The position numbers were made by a program, and so were the translations under genes. DNA of 6,155 bases, taken from Bacteroidota bacterium. Its GTDB lineage: Bacteria > Bacteroidota > Bacteroidia > AKYH767-A > CANKSK01. Location: the NCBI GenBank assembly GCA_947485425.1, contig CANKSK010000074.1, positions 1 through 6,155 on the forward strand, written 5' to 3'. The notes beneath the pieces were generated by a model, which was not told where the DNA came from, did not search any database, and saw only the letters and a program-made list of their open reading frames with translations. Position 1 is the stretch's first letter. Every line of letters begins with the position of its first letter. Positions 5,254 to 6,155 of this stretch are shown here, one piece after another.

Positions 5254-6155
5254 CTATCTGTTTTTTTTCAGATGGGTCTCTAAAAAAGTGGCGATGCTGC
5301 TTGCTGCCAATGAATCCGCAAATTCGTTGGGATGGGCGTCAAGGCTATTCACCACCAGATTTTCTGCAGGGTAGCGGCGGTATAGGGGCAGTAAATCTAG
5401 GTGCGCAATACCTTCTGATTTCCACAAGCTATCCATCTCTTGGTGCACAAAGCCAAAACGGTAGTCTTTCCATGGGCTATTTAAAAAGGGAAAGGTGACG
5501 GCCAAAAACTGCCCGCCTTGCTTTTCTACAAATTGCGACAGGGCCTTGAGGCTATCGGTTTGGGTTTTCCAGATGGCATTGGAATAAGCTTGTTGCAAAT
5601 AGGTATAATAGTTTTTTACATAATCCGATCGTTCGGGCATAATGGCATGTATCCAGGTGTTGATAAAATAGCTGCTTCTCTCAAAATATCCGGCTTCCTG
5701 AATTTTTTTGTTGGCTTCTTCTTCCATCAGTTTCATCTCTGGAACCAGGTAATCGATATCGTTGAGGCAGTAACACAGAACGACAAAATCAAACTGATAC
5801 CTATTTTTCCTGCAAAACTCCAAAAAACGCAACTCCGTATGGGTATCTCGGCCCCTTCTTGCCAAGCAATGTATTTCCCATTCGGGATATTTTTTTCGGA
5901 TGATGTTGGCAAATCGATCATCCACATTTTTGATGCCCAAGCCTTCTGTAAAAGAATCTCCCACAAAGGATACTCGGTTATTTTTCGTGGGCTCTTTTTG
6001 GGATGAATAGTTTACATTGTCTCTGATCTGTACATTGTTAAATGTATAATGTCTTTGCCCCCATCTTTCGCTCAATTTATATCCCCCAAAGCCTTGTGTT
6101 CGGTCGACAAAAAAACGGTAGTAGGTTTCTCCACCGGCAAATACCACAGATAAAA
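5254..6155 (-). CDS. SGNH/GDSL-type hydrolase domain protein (5' end off window)
   Basis: The frame is open from the right edge to the TAG at 5254-5256, so about 300 C-terminal residues are present. A GTG at 6147 could be read as a start, but the frame continues upstream as LSVVFAGGE, which looks like the end of a hydrophobic membrane or signal helix, so the true start is probably outside the window. Counting from that GTG, SGNH blocks are seen: FVGDSFTEG (Ser65), the RRG glycine of block II (Gly99), LND of block III (Asn129), and DAHP of block V (Asp260, His262). All four catalytic positions are present, so an active esterase or acyl-hydrolase is plausible. The upstream part, including YYRFFVDRTQGFGGYK and RWGQRHYTFNNVQIRDN, is typical of membrane-anchored SGNH proteins in Bacteroidota and other bacteria. 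Substrate is unknown; cell-envelope or extracellular acyl groups are an inference. It reads towards aconitase, 94 bp upstream, and may be a separate transcription unit. Confidence 0.85.
   Translation of the reverse strand, partial: LSVVFAGGETYYRFFVDRTQGFGGYKLSERWGQRHYTFNNVQIRDNVNYSSQKEPTKNNRVSFVGDSFTEGLGIKNVDDRFANIIRKKYPEWEIHCLARRGRDTHTELRFLEFCRKNRYQFDFVVLCYCLNDIDYLVPEMKLMEEEANKKIQEAGYFERSSYFINTWIHAIMPERSDYVKNYYTYLQQAYSNAIWKTQTDSLKALSQFVEKQGGQFLAVTFPFLNSPWKDYRFGFVHQEMDSLWKSEGIAHLDLLPLYRRYPAENLVVNSLDAHPNEFADSLAASSIATFLETHLKKNR

Overview
The window most likely comes from a member of the Bacteroidota. The evidence is a long, mitochondrial-type (755-residue) aconitase, a truncated tyrosine-recombinase N-terminus of the type common in that phylum, the general lack of purine-rich Shine-Dalgarno sites before the starts, and TAnnTTTG-like promoter boxes. 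I cannot name a genus. No rRNA, tRNA, CRISPR array or complete insertion sequence was seen.

Layout, left to right. Positions 1-339 (minus strand) hold the first 113 codons of a gene running off the left edge. It starts like a Bacteroidota site-specific integrase, but its last third reads poorly and may be frameshifted. Positions 340-595 form a divergent intergenic region with a pyrimidine-rich tract and three copies of a TTTACCCTAA(C/T)TTT core spaced exactly 33 bp apart; the last copy ends 5 bp before the next start codon. Positions 596-1951 (plus strand) encode an intact AAA_14/DUF4143-type ATPase with a C-terminal nuclease-like signature. Positions 1952-2198 are an AT-rich convergent gap with hairpins. 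Positions 2199-2864 (minus) encode a class I SAM-dependent methyltransferase, 2892-5159 (minus) a complete aconitase, and 5254-6155 (minus) a 5'-truncated SGNH/GDSL-type hydrolase. No gene-free stretch exceeds 300 bases.

The right two thirds look like stable chromosome: aconitase catalyses citrate/isocitrate interconversion in the TCA cycle, and the methyltransferase follows it by 27 bp on the same strand, so the two are probably co-transcribed. The SGNH protein lies upstream in the same direction, separated by 94 bp. The left third looks accessory: a probable recombinase fragment and an orphan ATPase of a family that is often scattered and variable between strains. The most unusual structure is the exactly 33-bp-phased repeat array touching the ATPase start, which may be an operator or promoter array, possibly driving a leaderless transcript.
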